Shown here piece after piece: positions 26,115-35,065 of a stretch of DNA of 64,000 bases. The notes beneath the pieces are model-generated. The model saw nothing but the letters and a program-made list of their open reading frames with translations. It did no database searches and was not told the DNA's origin. Numbering within the stretch: the stretch's first letter is position 1; every line of letters starts with the position of its first letter. The position numbers and the translations under genes were made by a program. Location of the stretch: the NCBI RefSeq assembly GCF_000372845.1, contig NZ_KB889963.1:992001-1056000 (forward strand), given 5' to 3'. The stretch comes from Methylocystis rosea SV97. GTDB taxonomy: Bacteria > Pseudomonadota > Alphaproteobacteria > Rhizobiales > Beijerinckiaceae.

Positions 26115-28313
26115 GTGACCCTCGATCCCGCCGCCCCGCCAGCCTTCGGTCAGGCGAATCTTTCGAACTGCGAACGCGAGCAGATTCATTTCGCCGGGTC
26201 GGTTCAGCCGCACGGCGCGCTTCTGGCGGTTCGTGAGTCGGACGGCGTCATCGTGCAGGAGAGCGGCAACGCAGCTTCCTTTCTTGGCTACGACGAACCC
26301 TTGCGCGGCGCGCATCTGCGCAAGCTTGGCGGCGACCTCTGGAGCCGCAGCCGCCTTTACCTTGACCGTCCGGTAGACGCCATCCCCGTGGCCCTGCGGT
26401 GCGCCGCCGGCGCCCGGGCAGAGCCGCTCAATGCGCTCTTACATCGTGCGCCCCGTGGCGGCCTCATCGTCGAACTGGAATATGCAGGCCCGCCCGTGGA
26501 CTATACGCTCGCAATTCAGCGGGGCGTTGACACGATCCTCTCATCCTCGAACCTGCGTGGGCTTTGCGACGCCTGCGCCGCGATGTTTCGCGAGTTGACC
26601 GGCTATGACCGTGTCATGATTTATCGCTTCGATGATGAAGGGCATGGCGAGGTCTTCTCAGAAACAAAGCGCCCGGAACTCGAAGCCTTTCTTGGCAACC
26701 GCTATCCCGCCTCCGACATTCCGCAAATCGCGCGACGTCTCTACGAGCGCAACCGCGTGCGGCTGCTCGCAGACGTGGACTACACGCCGTCGGCGCTCGA
26801 ACCGCGACTTTCGCCGCTCACGGGCGAAGAGCTTGACATGTCGATGTGCTTCCTGCGCAGCGTGTCGCCCATCCATCTTCAATATTTGAAAAACATGGGC
26901 GTGGCTGGGACGCTCGTCGTGTCGCTCATGGTTGGCGGAGAACTGTGGGGCTTGATCTCCTGTCATCATTACGCGCCACGCCTTATCCAGTTCGAAATGC
27001 GCGCCGTCTGCGAATTGCTGGCTGAGGTCATGGGAACGCGCATCGCGGCGCTGGAGAGTTTCGCACAGGGCCAGGCCGACCTTTCCGTGCGCCGCCTGGA
27101 GCAGCGCATGATCGAAAGCGTGACGCGCGAGGGAGACTGGCGCGGCGCGCTGTTCGACAGAGCGCGCTCCCTGTTGCTGCCGCTCAACGCCAGCGGCGCC
27201 GCGCTGCTGTTTGAAGGCAAGACGCAAACCGTCGGCGACGTTCCTGGGTCCGAAGACATCCGCGCTCTCGGCCAGTGGCTGCAAAAGCGCCTCAACGACG
27301 GCGTCTTCGCAACGTCCGCGCTCTCGTCGCAAGAGCCCGCCTTCGCGCCTTTGACAGGGCTCGCCAGCGGAGTGATCGCGACGCGCATTTCCAGCGAGCC
27401 GGACGAACTGCTGATCTGGTTTCGCAAGGAGCGCGTGCGAACCGTGACGTGGGGCGGCAATCCATTTAAAGCGCCGTCCGACGGGGACGATCCAAACGAG
27501 CTCTCGCCCCGCCGCTCCTTCGCCCAGTGGCACCAGGTCGTCGAGGGCACCTCCGATCCTTGGACCGCCGCGGATCGCGCGGCTGCGCGGTTGATCGGCG
27601 AGAGCGTCACCGACGTGGTCGTGCAGTTTCGCTCTCTGCGAATTCTCGTCGCGCAAGATCAACTCGAACACGTCTTGCGCCAGGTTCATGCCTCCAGCCA
27701 GCAGATCGTCGTAGCGGCCGCCGACGGCGCTGTGCTCGAAGCGAATTCGGCGCTCAATCTCCTGCTTGGACTGCCGCGACCGCTTCGTCATCTCGATGAA
27801 TTAAGCGCCCATTTCGCTGATCCCGACGAGGTGGAGAAAAGGTTGCGTGCGCTGCGCGACAGCCGCACGCCCTGGCGCGGCGAAGCGCTGCTCGTTGATC
27901 GAATGGGGGGAACGCGGCCGATCGCCGTACGCGCCGATCCCGTGCTGGCGTCGCGCGACCGTATATTAGGCTATGTCATTCTCTTCACCGACCTTGCCGA
28001 GCGCAGGGCGGCGGAGGCGGCGCGCCGGAATTTTCGCGACAATCTCCTCTTGAGCCAACGGCGGCTGATGCGCCGCATCGACTCGAGCGCCGCGCTCGCC
28101 ATCGAGAATGTAATGTCGAGCATCATCGACAATGCGCAGCTCGCCGCGCTGGAAATCGCCGACGGTCTGGACACCGCCGGCATTCCGGACACGCTGGAGA
28201 GCGTCCGGGCTTCGGTCGCGCGCGCCGCGGAAGTGCTCGAACATATTTCGGTCGGCGGCGCCTCGACGGCGGACGGGCGCTCGGCTTCGAAAAGCTACGG
28301 CGGAAAAAAATGA
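26115..28313 (+). CDS. bphP: Bacteriophytochrome without kinase domain (PAS-GAF-PHY-PAS)
   Basis: This 732-residue photoreceptor binds biliverdin at Cys19 in NCEREQIHFAGSVQPHG. The GAF domain has PASDIP (198-203) and SPIH (251-254); the PHY tongue carries PRRSF (465-469). A further PAS domain (about 520-645) and a C-terminal helical pair (about 650-715) replace the histidine-kinase module: no H-box, N-box or ATP-binding region exists. This is the layout and nearly the length of the R. palustris BphP1/Bradyrhizobium BphP type, known to release PpsR by direct binding under far-red/near-infrared light. The start is a GTG after AGGGGAAG. ppsR1 lies directly upstream and a heme oxygenase overlaps the stop. 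Confidence 0.93.
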   Translation: MTLDPAAPPAFGQANLSNCEREQIHFAGSVQPHGALLAVRESDGVIVQESGNAASFLGYDEPLRGAHLRKLGGDLWSRSRLYLDRPVDAIPVALRCAAGARAEPLNALLHRAPRGGLIVELEYAGPPVDYTLAIQRGVDTILSSSNLRGLCDACAAMFRELTGYDRVMIYRFDDEGHGEVFSETKRPELEAFLGNRYPASDIPQIARRLYERNRVRLLADVDYTPSALEPRLSPLTGEELDMSMCFLRSVSPIHLQYLKNMGVAGTLVVSLMVGGELWGLISCHHYAPRLIQFEMRAVCELLAEVMGTRIAALESFAQGQADLSVRRLEQRMIESVTREGDWRGALFDRARSLLLPLNASGAALLFEGKTQTVGDVPGSEDIRALGQWLQKRLNDGVFATSALSSQEPAFAPLTGLASGVIATRISSEPDELLIWFRKERVRTVTWGGNPFKAPSDGDDPNELSPRRSFAQWHQVVEGTSDPWTAADRAAARLIGESVTDVVVQFRSLRILVAQDQLEHVLRQVHASSQQIVVAAADGAVLEANSALNLLLGLPRPLRHLDELSAHFADPDEVEKRLRALRDSRTPWRGEALLVDRMGGTRPIAVRADPVLASRDRILGYVILFTDLAERRAAEAARRNFRDNLLLSQRRLMRRIDSSAALAIENVMSSIIDNAQLAALEIADGLDTAGIPDTLESVRASVARAAEVLEHISVGGASTADGRSASKSYGGKK

Positions 28314-28930
28314 CCGGGCGCGCGTCCGTTCGCGAGGCGCTGCGCGCCGCGACTCGAGAGACGCATCAGCGTTTGCATCGCCATGCCGGACTTTCGGCGG
28401 CGGCGCGCGGTGCGATCGGCCTTGACGATTACCGTCAATTGCTGATGCGGCTCTATGGTTTTCACCTGGCCTTCGAGGACGCTCACGCAAGCGCCATGCA
28501 GAAGCTCGGATTGCTCACGAACTCGCGCGCTGAGCTTATTGCATTGGATCTTGCCGCGCTCGGGATCATGCGCTTCGATGTTTGCCGCCTGCCGCGGTGC
28601 GCGGCGCTGCGTGAGCCTTCGAGCGAGGCTTGCGCGCTCGGCGCGCTCTATGTCGTCGAAGGCTCTTCGCTTGGCGGCGCGCTGATCGCGACAGCGCTGG
28701 CGCCGATCGTTGGCGACGCGCGCCGGTTTTTTCTCGGCGGCCCGTCAGGCCGCGAGGTCTGGCCAAGCCTGCTAGCGCGCGTCGAGACCCTGGCGCCTGG
28801 CGTGCAACAAGCGCGCGCAATCGACGCTGCGGTTGAAACCTTTCGGATCTTCGAAGAGTGGATGTTCGATTGGCGCGCCGCCCCGTCTTGCCTCGATCGC
28901 TTGGCGGTCAGCTCCGGCAGCGAAAACTAA
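28310..28930 (+). CDS. bphO: Biliverdin-producing heme oxygenase (BphO type)
   Basis: This 206-residue all-helical heme oxygenase opens heme to biliverdin, the chromophore of BphP. The proximal-histidine region is ATRETHQRLHRHAGL near residue 17, and the distal helix glycine-rich segment is ALYVVEGSSLGGALIA, where the heme-facing glycines lie. The length fits bacterial HmuO/BphO proteins. Its ATG overlaps the bphP stop (ATGA), so chromophore enzyme and photoreceptor are made together. The gene end overlaps the convergent aerR end by 4 bases. Confidence 0.9.
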   Translation: MTGRASVREALRAATRETHQRLHRHAGLSAAARGAIGLDDYRQLLMRLYGFHLAFEDAHASAMQKLGLLTNSRAELIALDLAALGIMRFDVCRLPRCAALREPSSEACALGALYVVEGSSLGGALIATALAPIVGDARRFFLGGPSGREVWPSLLARVETLAPGVQQARAIDAAVETFRIFEEWMFDWRAAPSCLDRLAVSSGSEN

Positions 28931-29838
28931 AGGCGGCGTTCCGTCCTAGCCTGGCGCGTCGACGCGCACGGCTGACGCAGGACCAGCTTTTTCGCCAGAA
29001 TCGTCGCTGTCGCCGCATCAGACGCGGTGGCGTCCGCGCCGACCTGCGCAACGAGATTGGGATTGCGTTTGAAGAGGGGCCCCCCGACCATCACGCCGAC
29101 GTCGGCGTTCGCGGAGGATTCGCGCACTGCCCGAATGGTGCGCGCCAGCGTCTCCAACTCCGACTCGGCGCTCAGCGTTATTCCGAAGACGCCAAACCAA
29201 CCGCTCGCCGAAACGTCGGCGACGCCGTCGGCGTCGAGGTCCCTCTCGACGCGTACGTCCCAGGAGGCGTTGCGCATGAACACCGCAACCATGTCGACGC
29301 CGAAGACGTGCTTTTCACCGGGAAGCGTCGCGAGCAGCGCGCGCTGGCGCGGATCGCACGCCGTCGATTCCTCGACGCCGCCGAAGCGGCACATCAGCTT
29401 CTGCATTCGTGCGACGCCGAGCGTGACGTCGATGAAATCGCAGCGATCTTCTTCCCAAAGAACGCCGAGGTGACGCGCCGCTTCGGCGAGAAGTCCGACG
29501 AAAAGCGTTTCGAGCGAATGGCCCTTGGCGCGCATCTTGTCGAAGAACGCCGATGATTCTTCGCCGTCGTCGCGCGTCAACAGCGCGCCGAAGGTTTCGA
29601 TCTCCTCGGTTTGAAACGCCTTCTCCGGTTCATGCGCCAACAGCGCGTGGTGCATCAGCTGGAGACGTGGAACGATGTCGTCGAGGATCACGCAGGCGAG
29701 TCGCGCCTGTCGGGCCTGGAGGTCGGATCGAACGAGGACGTCAGGCTCGGGCCATTCTTGAAATTCATTCGGGCAGGGAGTCGCGCGAGGGATCGCGCGT
29801 CGGGCTGAAGCGGGATCGAATTCGCCTAGATCGGTCAT
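28927..29838 (-). CDS. aerR: AerR/PpaA-type B12-binding antirepressor
   Basis: This 303-residue protein has the PpaA/AerR form: a variable N-terminus, a helical domain, and a cobalamin-binding fold. The conserved LPGEKHVFGVDMVAVFMRNASWDV stretch contains the histidine that ligates the corrin in AerR of Rhodobacter; the usual DxHxxG of methionine-synthase B12 domains is absent, as is normal for this family. AerR binds PpsR/CrtJ and relieves repression, linking B12 and light to PGC expression. The ATG at 29838 with a GGGAGG site is preferred over one 63 bases upstream. It is convergent with bphO and so belongs to the bphP-ppsR1 regulatory locality rather than to ppsR2. Confidence 0.88.
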   Translation of the reverse strand: MTDLGEFDPASARRAIPRATPCPNEFQEWPEPDVLVRSDLQARQARLACVILDDIVPRLQLMHHALLAHEPEKAFQTEEIETFGALLTRDDGEESSAFFDKMRAKGHSLETLFVGLLAEAARHLGVLWEEDRCDFIDVTLGVARMQKLMCRFGGVEESTACDPRQRALLATLPGEKHVFGVDMVAVFMRNASWDVRVERDLDADGVADVSASGWFGVFGITLSAESELETLARTIRAVRESSANADVGVMVGGPLFKRNPNLVAQVGADATASDAATATILAKKLVLRQPCASTRQARTERRL

Positions 29839-30217
29839 CGTCTGGCCTCCCGAGCCGGTCGACACGGCGATGGCCCGCCGGCGCCCATGCCCCGAAATCA
29901 TCGTTGTTGCGTTCCGACCTTCCGAACGGACATTTCAAGCGCTACATCTTGACAGCCATCCGGTTTTTTCGGGCGAGCGGCCCCGCCTCTATTATTATGA
30001 CAATGAAGAGTTTTTTAACGTTTCCTGAGTGCGCCGTTTGACCCGGAGCGGGCGCTCGCCGCTCGTAAAGCATTCAAACGCACAAAAACGCGATAGTAAA
30101 GCTTAATTGACGGTAGCTTTGCGGTAAGCTCTGGTGTGTCATGCAGCACGGACACATACGAGAGCCCGGCAATGGGCTTTAGAATCCGCTCACTGCGACA
30201 TCGAGCAGGGCAGCACG
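29839..30217. other. Divergent intergenic region between aerR and the hydrolase gene
   Basis: This 379-base stretch holds promoters for both neighbours. I see T/A-rich patches at 29958-30030 and a TTGACG hexamer at 30107-30112, but no exact TGT-N12-ACA and no convincing -10. No open frame here looks coding. Confidence 0.4.
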
Positions 30218-31735
30218 ATGAAAAAGACGCGCTTAATTTTTTTTGCGTTGGTCGCGTTCAGCGCCGTTACGCTCTCGCTTCACGGTTTATGGGAGACCCA
30301 GACCGGTCTTGTGATCGAACGTCTTCACATCGGCGAGACTCCTGTCACGGTCATGCGCAAGTCCGACAGTCCGCCGGCGCCGGCGATCGTGATCGCCCAC
30401 GGCTTTTCCGGCTCTCAGCAATTGATGGCGCCGATCGCAACGACGCTCGCGCGAAACAACTATGTGGCGGTCACCTTCGACTTCTCCGGGCATGGCCGAA
30501 ATCCGACGCCTATGCCAGGCGGACTCGCCAAACTCGAAACGAGCACGGCGGCGCTCCTCAACGACATCAACGAGGTCGTGCGCCTCGCGCAGCGTAATCC
30601 CTGGGCCGATGGGCGGGTCGCGCTTGTCGGCCATTCGATGGCCACGGATCTTGTCGTGCGTCACGCGATCCGCGATCCGCAGATCTCCGCGGTCGCGGCG
30701 TTTTCCTTTTTCGGCGAAGGCGTCACGCGCGACCAGCCAAAAAATCTCATCATCATCGACGGCGCATGGGAGTCGCAACGGCTGATCGAGGCGGGCGCGC
30801 GCGTCGTTTCGCAAGCAGCCGGCGGGACGGCGCAGGCGGGCGTCACCTATGGCGACATCGCGCGTGGAACCGGGCGCCGGCTGGCGATCGCGAGGGGCGT
30901 CGAACATATCGGCGTTCTCTATAGTCGCGACGCGATGACCGAGACGCTCAATTGGGTGAACGCGGCGTTCGGGAGAAGCGAGTCCGGCTATATCGACGCC
31001 CGCGGCCCCTGGCTCGCGCTGCTGTTTGCGGGCCTCATTGCGCTGATGCGGCCGCTCGCGCAGTTCCTACCGCAAGTCTCGCCCGTTCCGCTTGGCGCAG
31101 GGCTGCCATGGCGGCGCTTGGCGCCCATCGCCATAGCGCCAGCGTTGCTCACACCGCTTATCTTATGGAAGGCGCCGACGGATTTCCTGCCGATCCTGCT
31201 CGGCGATTATCTCGTCGCTCATCTCGCGGTCTACGGCGTCCTGATATTCGCCGGCCTGTGGCTCGCAAAAGGCGGCTTGCCAGTCCTTCGGCCGCCGCGC
31301 TGGAAGCCCTTGCTCATCGCAGCCGTCGCGCTTGCCGCTATGTACACGCTCGTTCTCGGCCTGCCGCTTGACGCCTATGTCATCTCTTACCTGCCGACGG
31401 GCGTTCGCGCGCCGCTTGTCCCAATAATGTTTATCGGTTGCGCGCTTTATTTTCTCGCCGACGAATGGATGACGCGCGGCCCGGGCGCCGCGCGCGGCGG
31501 CTATGTCTTCAGCAAGTTCTGCTTCATCGCCTCGCTTGCGATCGCGGTGGCGCTGAATCCAAGGCGGCTGTTCTTTCTCGTCATTATCGCCATCGTCATC
31601 GTCATTCTGCTGACGGTCTATGGCCTCGTTGGGAGATGGGTCTATGCGCGCACGCGCGATCCCCGCGTCGGCGCGCTCGGCGCCGCCTTCGGACTCGCCT
31701 GGGCGCTGGCCGTCACGTTCCCGATCGTCGACTGA
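30218..31735 (+). CDS. Alpha/beta hydrolase fused to a multi-span membrane domain
   Basis: The 505-residue protein starts with a membrane anchor (about 3-22) and an alpha/beta-hydrolase domain (about 25-270) that has IVIAHGFSGSQQ, the FDFSGHGRNPTP loop, and the nucleophile elbow LVGHSMATDLV, in which the last glycine of GxSxG is alanine; a late histidine in ARGVEHIGV could complete the triad. From about residue 275 to the end there are seven or so hydrophobic helices. I do not know a named family; related fusion proteins occur in Proteobacteria. The ATG at 30218 is chosen because the frame upstream has no ribosome site. The last 94 bases overlap the opposite-strand gene at 31642. Confidence 0.8.
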   Translation: MKKTRLIFFALVAFSAVTLSLHGLWETQTGLVIERLHIGETPVTVMRKSDSPPAPAIVIAHGFSGSQQLMAPIATTLARNNYVAVTFDFSGHGRNPTPMPGGLAKLETSTAALLNDINEVVRLAQRNPWADGRVALVGHSMATDLVVRHAIRDPQISAVAAFSFFGEGVTRDQPKNLIIIDGAWESQRLIEAGARVVSQAAGGTAQAGVTYGDIARGTGRRLAIARGVEHIGVLYSRDAMTETLNWVNAAFGRSESGYIDARGPWLALLFAGLIALMRPLAQFLPQVSPVPLGAGLPWRRLAPIAIAPALLTPLILWKAPTDFLPILLGDYLVAHLAVYGVLIFAGLWLAKGGLPVLRPPRWKPLLIAAVALAAMYTLVLGLPLDAYVISYLPTGVRAPLVPIMFIGCALYFLADEWMTRGPGAARGGYVFSKFCFIASLAIAVALNPRRLFFLVIIAIVIVILLTVYGLVGRWVYARTRDPRVGALGAAFGLAWALAVTFPIVD

Positions 31736-32007
31736 GTCTTGCGCGGCTCCCATCGAAGCGCGAGATCGGCGAGATGCGCGAGGAAGGCCATGGCGAGACT
31801 TGCGGCGATCGCCAGCGTCGGCGCGCCCGCGAGGGCGCAGCGCAGTGCGACGAGCAGAGCCGCGCCGGCAAGCAGATTGCAGAGAAAGCCGGCTGGCGGC
31901 GGCCCGCGCCGGGTGAGTGTTCGCAGACCAAGAACGCCGATGGTTTCGAGCGCCACGAGGATCAAGATCCAGTCGATGAGTTGCGGGTTTACCACGAAGG
32001 CGCTCAT
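31642..32007 (-). CDS. Small three- or four-span membrane protein coupled to tspO
   Basis: This 121-residue protein starts MSAFVVNPQLIDWILILVAL and has hydrophobic helices at about 9-27, 39-60 and 64-88, then a polar tail. Its ATG overlaps the tspO stop (ATGA), so it is translated with tspO. The 3' end lies across the end of the opposite-strand hydrolase gene by 94 bases. The helical part GAALLVALRCALAG and AFLAHLADLALRW look like a real, repeat-rich membrane protein, and I recall similar ORFs in this position of Hyphomicrobiales PGCs. Function unknown. Confidence 0.7.
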   Translation of the reverse strand: MSAFVVNPQLIDWILILVALETIGVLGLRTLTRRGPPPAGFLCNLLAGAALLVALRCALAGAPTLAIAASLAMAFLAHLADLALRWEPRKTQSTIGNVTASAQASPKAAPSAPTRGSRVRA

Positions 32008-32537
32008 GCGCGTTCCGCCGGGTGTTTGGCCTTGGGCCAATAGGTTGCGAAGGGCTTGTTCAGTTCGACCATGCGCCAGTTGAGACAGCCCGCGAAACTG
32101 ACCCAGGCGAGATAGGGCAGCAGCAATGCTGCGGCGGATGTCGAGATCGCGCCGACGGCGATGACGAGCGACAGGACCGACAGCCACAGGAAAACGAGTT
32201 CGACGAGCGCCCAGTCGGGCCGCCGCAGCTTGAAGAAGAGCGGGCTCCAGGCGATGTTCAGCACGGCGTTGATCGCAAAGAGCGCCAAAAGCCACACCCG
32301 CGCCCCATCGTCCGGCGCCTGCTCCCAGGCGAGAACGCCGCTCGTCGCGGTGAGCAAAAAGATCAAAGTCCATGCCGGGCCGAACAGCCAGTTCGGCGGA
32401 CGCCATGACGGAAAATTCAAGCCCTCGTACCAATCGCTGATTTCAGTGGCGAGACCGCCGAGCAGCGCCACGAGCGCGACGCTCGCGGTCGCGACTGCGA
32501 CGAGAGTCCAGCGATCGGCCGCGAGCGAGTCCATCAT
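32004..32537 (-). CDS. tspO: TspO/MBR tryptophan-rich sensory protein
   Basis: TspO (177 residues) is a five-helix membrane protein of the outer membrane in Rhodobacter that binds porphyrins and dampens pigment gene expression. The family pattern of tryptophans is visible: EISDWYEGLNFPSWRPPNWLFGPAWTLIF near the N-terminus, AVLNIAWSPLFFKLRRPDWAL in the middle and LPYLAWVSFAGCLNW at the last helix. Its ATG overlaps the bchP stop by 4 bases. The bchP-tspO pairing is a normal PGC layout and fits a role in tetrapyrrole signalling or export. Confidence 0.93.
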   Translation of the reverse strand: MMDSLAADRWTLVAVATASVALVALLGGLATEISDWYEGLNFPSWRPPNWLFGPAWTLIFLLTATSGVLAWEQAPDDGARVWLLALFAINAVLNIAWSPLFFKLRRPDWALVELVFLWLSVLSLVIAVGAISTSAAALLLPYLAWVSFAGCLNWRMVELNKPFATYWPKAKHPAERA

Positions 32538-33718
32538 GGCGAGGCGAGTCTCAAGAGATGCGCGAGATCCTTGAAGAAGATGCGCACATGCGCCATCGGA
32601 TCCGCGCGCACGAGCTCTTTGTTCATATAGGCCTCCCAGGTGAGGCGCTGGACGTCAGGATCCTTGCAGATATTGACGAAGGCCTCGCGCAGCCGATCAT
32701 TTCGATACCAGAAATATTGCATGATCCCGAGAATGAAGAAGACCCGCCCATGCAGCTTCATGAAACGCTTGCGCGCCATCGAGAGCGCGCGCGCGTCTCC
32801 CGTGCGCAGGCATTCTTCGACAGAGTCGGCCGAAAGTCGGCCGCCGAGCATGGCGTAATAAATGCCTTCGCCCGACGCGGGCGCGACGACGCCCGCAGCG
32901 TCGCCGGCGAGAATGACGTCGCGGCCGTTGTCCCAGCGCTTCAGCGGCTTTAGGGGAATTGGCGCGCCTTCGCGGCGCACGGTCGCTGCATCGGAGAGGC
33001 CCGTGCCGTCGCGCAGATCGCGCACGGAGTTTTTAAGTGAAAAGCCCTTGTTGGCGCTTCCCGTGCCGACGCTCATCGTGTCGCCATGCGGGAAAATCCA
33101 GGCGTAGAAATCCGGCGAGAGCGCGCCGCGATAATGAATCTCGCAGCGATCGGGGTCGCTGGCTTCGGCGGGCGGCGTTTCGATGACTTCATGATAGGCG
33201 AAGACAAAGCGCGTCTTGTCGGCGCCGGGCACTTCTTGGCGGCCGACCTGGGAAAGCGCGCCGTCGGCGCCGATGACGAAGCGCGCGCGCAGAGCCCGCG
33301 GCTCGGTTTCGCCCTTGGCGCGGTAATGCACGCGCGTAATGCCGTTTTCGTCGCGCGTGATCCTCTCATAGGCGCCCGTCACGCGCATCGCGCCATAAGC
33401 GGCCGCGCGGCAGCGCAGCCATTCGTCAAATTCGCAGCGGTCGACCATGCCGACGAAGCCGCCCTTGATCGGCATGTCGACGGCGACCCCCTTGGGAGAA
33501 ATCATCCGCGCCGAGGAGACGCGCGCTTTCAACAGATGATCGGGTATGCCGAAATCGCGGATGAGCCGGGGCGGAATGGCGCCGCCGCACGGCTTGATGC
33601 GTCCTGCCTTGTCAATGAGCGCGACTTTGCGGCCGCGCCGCGCGAGATCATGCGCGGCCGTCGCGCCTGCCGGTCCGCCGCCGACGACAGCGACGTCAAA
33701 GAGCGCGTCTTCACTCAT
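32534..33718 (-). CDS. bchP: Geranylgeranyl (bacterio)chlorophyll(ide) reductase BchP
   Basis: BchP (394 residues) reduces three double bonds of the geranylgeranyl tail to phytyl. The N-terminus MSEDALFDVAVVGGGPAGATAA carries the FAD loop GGGPAG, followed by KPCGGAIPPRLI, a family hallmark, and the late FAD-contact motif DVILAGDAAGVVAPASGEG. The ATG at 33718 is 3-11 bases from the neighbouring gene stop; the longer frame is a shadow of the transporter. The stop overlaps tspO. Together with bchG this makes the tail-attachment and reduction pair. Confidence 0.95.
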   Translation of the reverse strand: MSEDALFDVAVVGGGPAGATAAHDLARRGRKVALIDKAGRIKPCGGAIPPRLIRDFGIPDHLLKARVSSARMISPKGVAVDMPIKGGFVGMVDRCEFDEWLRCRAAAYGAMRVTGAYERITRDENGITRVHYRAKGETEPRALRARFVIGADGALSQVGRQEVPGADKTRFVFAYHEVIETPPAEASDPDRCEIHYRGALSPDFYAWIFPHGDTMSVGTGSANKGFSLKNSVRDLRDGTGLSDAATVRREGAPIPLKPLKRWDNGRDVILAGDAAGVVAPASGEGIYYAMLGGRLSADSVEECLRTGDARALSMARKRFMKLHGRVFFILGIMQYFWYRNDRLREAFVNICKDPDVQRLTWEAYMNKELVRADPMAHVRIFFKDLAHLLRLASP

Positions 33719-33729
33719 CAGCGGCTCCT

Positions 33730-35055
33730 TTAGGACTGCGCCGTCGCGACATGCGGCGGCAATGGCGCGCTCGCGCGCGCGGGCTGCGGCGAGGCGACTC
33801 GGCTCGCGAGCGCGGCCGAGACGACGAAGAGCAGGGCTTCGCCAACAAAAACGAGTGAATAGGCCGCGAGCGGCGTCACGACGGCGAGTTTCGCGAGATC
33901 GACCAGAACCGTCGCGCCGAAGCCGCCGAGACCGAAGGCGACGGCCTGCGCGGCGCCCCACAGCCCCATGCGCGTGCCGGCGCGCGCGTGCGCGCCTTCG
34001 CCTGCGAGCCCCATCATCGATCCAATCGCGGCGACCGCGAAAGCGCCGTTTGAAATGCCAAGCGCGAAAACAGATGCGCGCAGCGCCAGCGAGAGTCCGG
34101 CGTAGCCGCTTGCCGCGACGCAGATGAGCGAAGCGGCTGACGCGGCGCAGCCGGCGACGGTCCACATCCGCAGCGAGCCCAGACGCGGTCCGCCAATCCC
34201 CGTCGCGGCGAACGCGACGCCGATCATTCCGAGCAGAACGCCGCCGTGCTGGAGGCCAGCGAGCTTAGTGGTCGCGCCGGGAGTCATGCCAAAGACGACG
34301 CCGGCGAAGGGCTCAACGAGCAGTTCCTGCATGCTGTAGGCGAGCATCGAAACGAAGATGAAGATGGTGAACCGGCGCGCCGCCGACTCGCTCCACACCT
34401 GCATGAAGGCCGCACGGAAGGGCGGCCTCTGCGCCGCCGAAACGGGCGATGGGGCGTCCGTCTCCAAGCCAATGACGGCGATCGTCGCCGTCAACCAGGC
34501 CACGGAGCAGACGCAGGCCGTGACGACGACGAGGCGCTGCATCGAAAAGGGATCAAGAAAGTGCCCGGCGAGCGGCGCGCTCACCGCGAAGCCGAGGATC
34601 ATCATCACCCAAACGGTCGTCGCGGCGGCGCCGCGGCGCTCAGGCGCGACGCGCGTCGCAAGCATGGCGAGCACCGACGTCCCTGCCGCGCCGGCGCCCA
34701 TGCCGACGAGAAGAAAGGCGAAAGCGGCGAGCGCCAAGCCCGCGGCGAGGTTTGTCGCGGCAAGCGCCGTGGCGAGCGCTGCGCCGATTCCGCCGAGCGC
34801 CAACGCCGCGAGGCCGCCGACGATCCAGGGCGTGCGACGCCCGCCGACGTCGGCGCCATATCCCCAGGCGGGGCGCAGAACCTGGATCGCGTAATGCGAG
34901 GCGACGAGCACCCCAGGCACAAAGGCCGGCAACGCGAGTTCCACCGCCATGACGCGATTGATGGTGGAGGTCATCAGAACGACGACGGCGCCGAGCGCGG
35001 TTTGGACAAGTCCGAGCCGGATAATGCCGGACCAGGCGAGCGGCGGCGCGTTCAT
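33730..35055 (-). CDS. BCH-family (PucC/LhaA-like) membrane transporter between bchG and bchP
   Basis: This 441-residue protein has about 12 hydrophobic helices and a typical BCH-family opening: LAWSGIIRLGLVQTALGAVVVLMTSTINRVMAVELALPA. The same family includes LhaA (46465) and PucC. A gene of this sort between bchG and bchP is standard in PGCs and is thought to help move or hold (bacterio)chlorophyll for assembly. The ATG at 35055 has an AGGGGGA site; an earlier in-frame ATG 48 bases upstream overlaps the bchG end. The middle FVSMLAYSMQELLVEPFAGVVF region is the usual family core. Confidence 0.88.
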   Translation of the reverse strand: MNAPPLAWSGIIRLGLVQTALGAVVVLMTSTINRVMAVELALPAFVPGVLVASHYAIQVLRPAWGYGADVGGRRTPWIVGGLAALALGGIGAALATALAATNLAAGLALAAFAFLLVGMGAGAAGTSVLAMLATRVAPERRGAAATTVWVMMILGFAVSAPLAGHFLDPFSMQRLVVVTACVCSVAWLTATIAVIGLETDAPSPVSAAQRPPFRAAFMQVWSESAARRFTIFIFVSMLAYSMQELLVEPFAGVVFGMTPGATTKLAGLQHGGVLLGMIGVAFAATGIGGPRLGSLRMWTVAGCAASAASLICVAASGYAGLSLALRASVFALGISNGAFAVAAIGSMMGLAGEGAHARAGTRMGLWGAAQAVAFGLGGFGATVLVDLAKLAVVTPLAAYSLVFVGEALLFVVSAALASRVASPQPARASAPLPPHVATAQS

Positions 35056-35065
35056 CGATGTCCCC

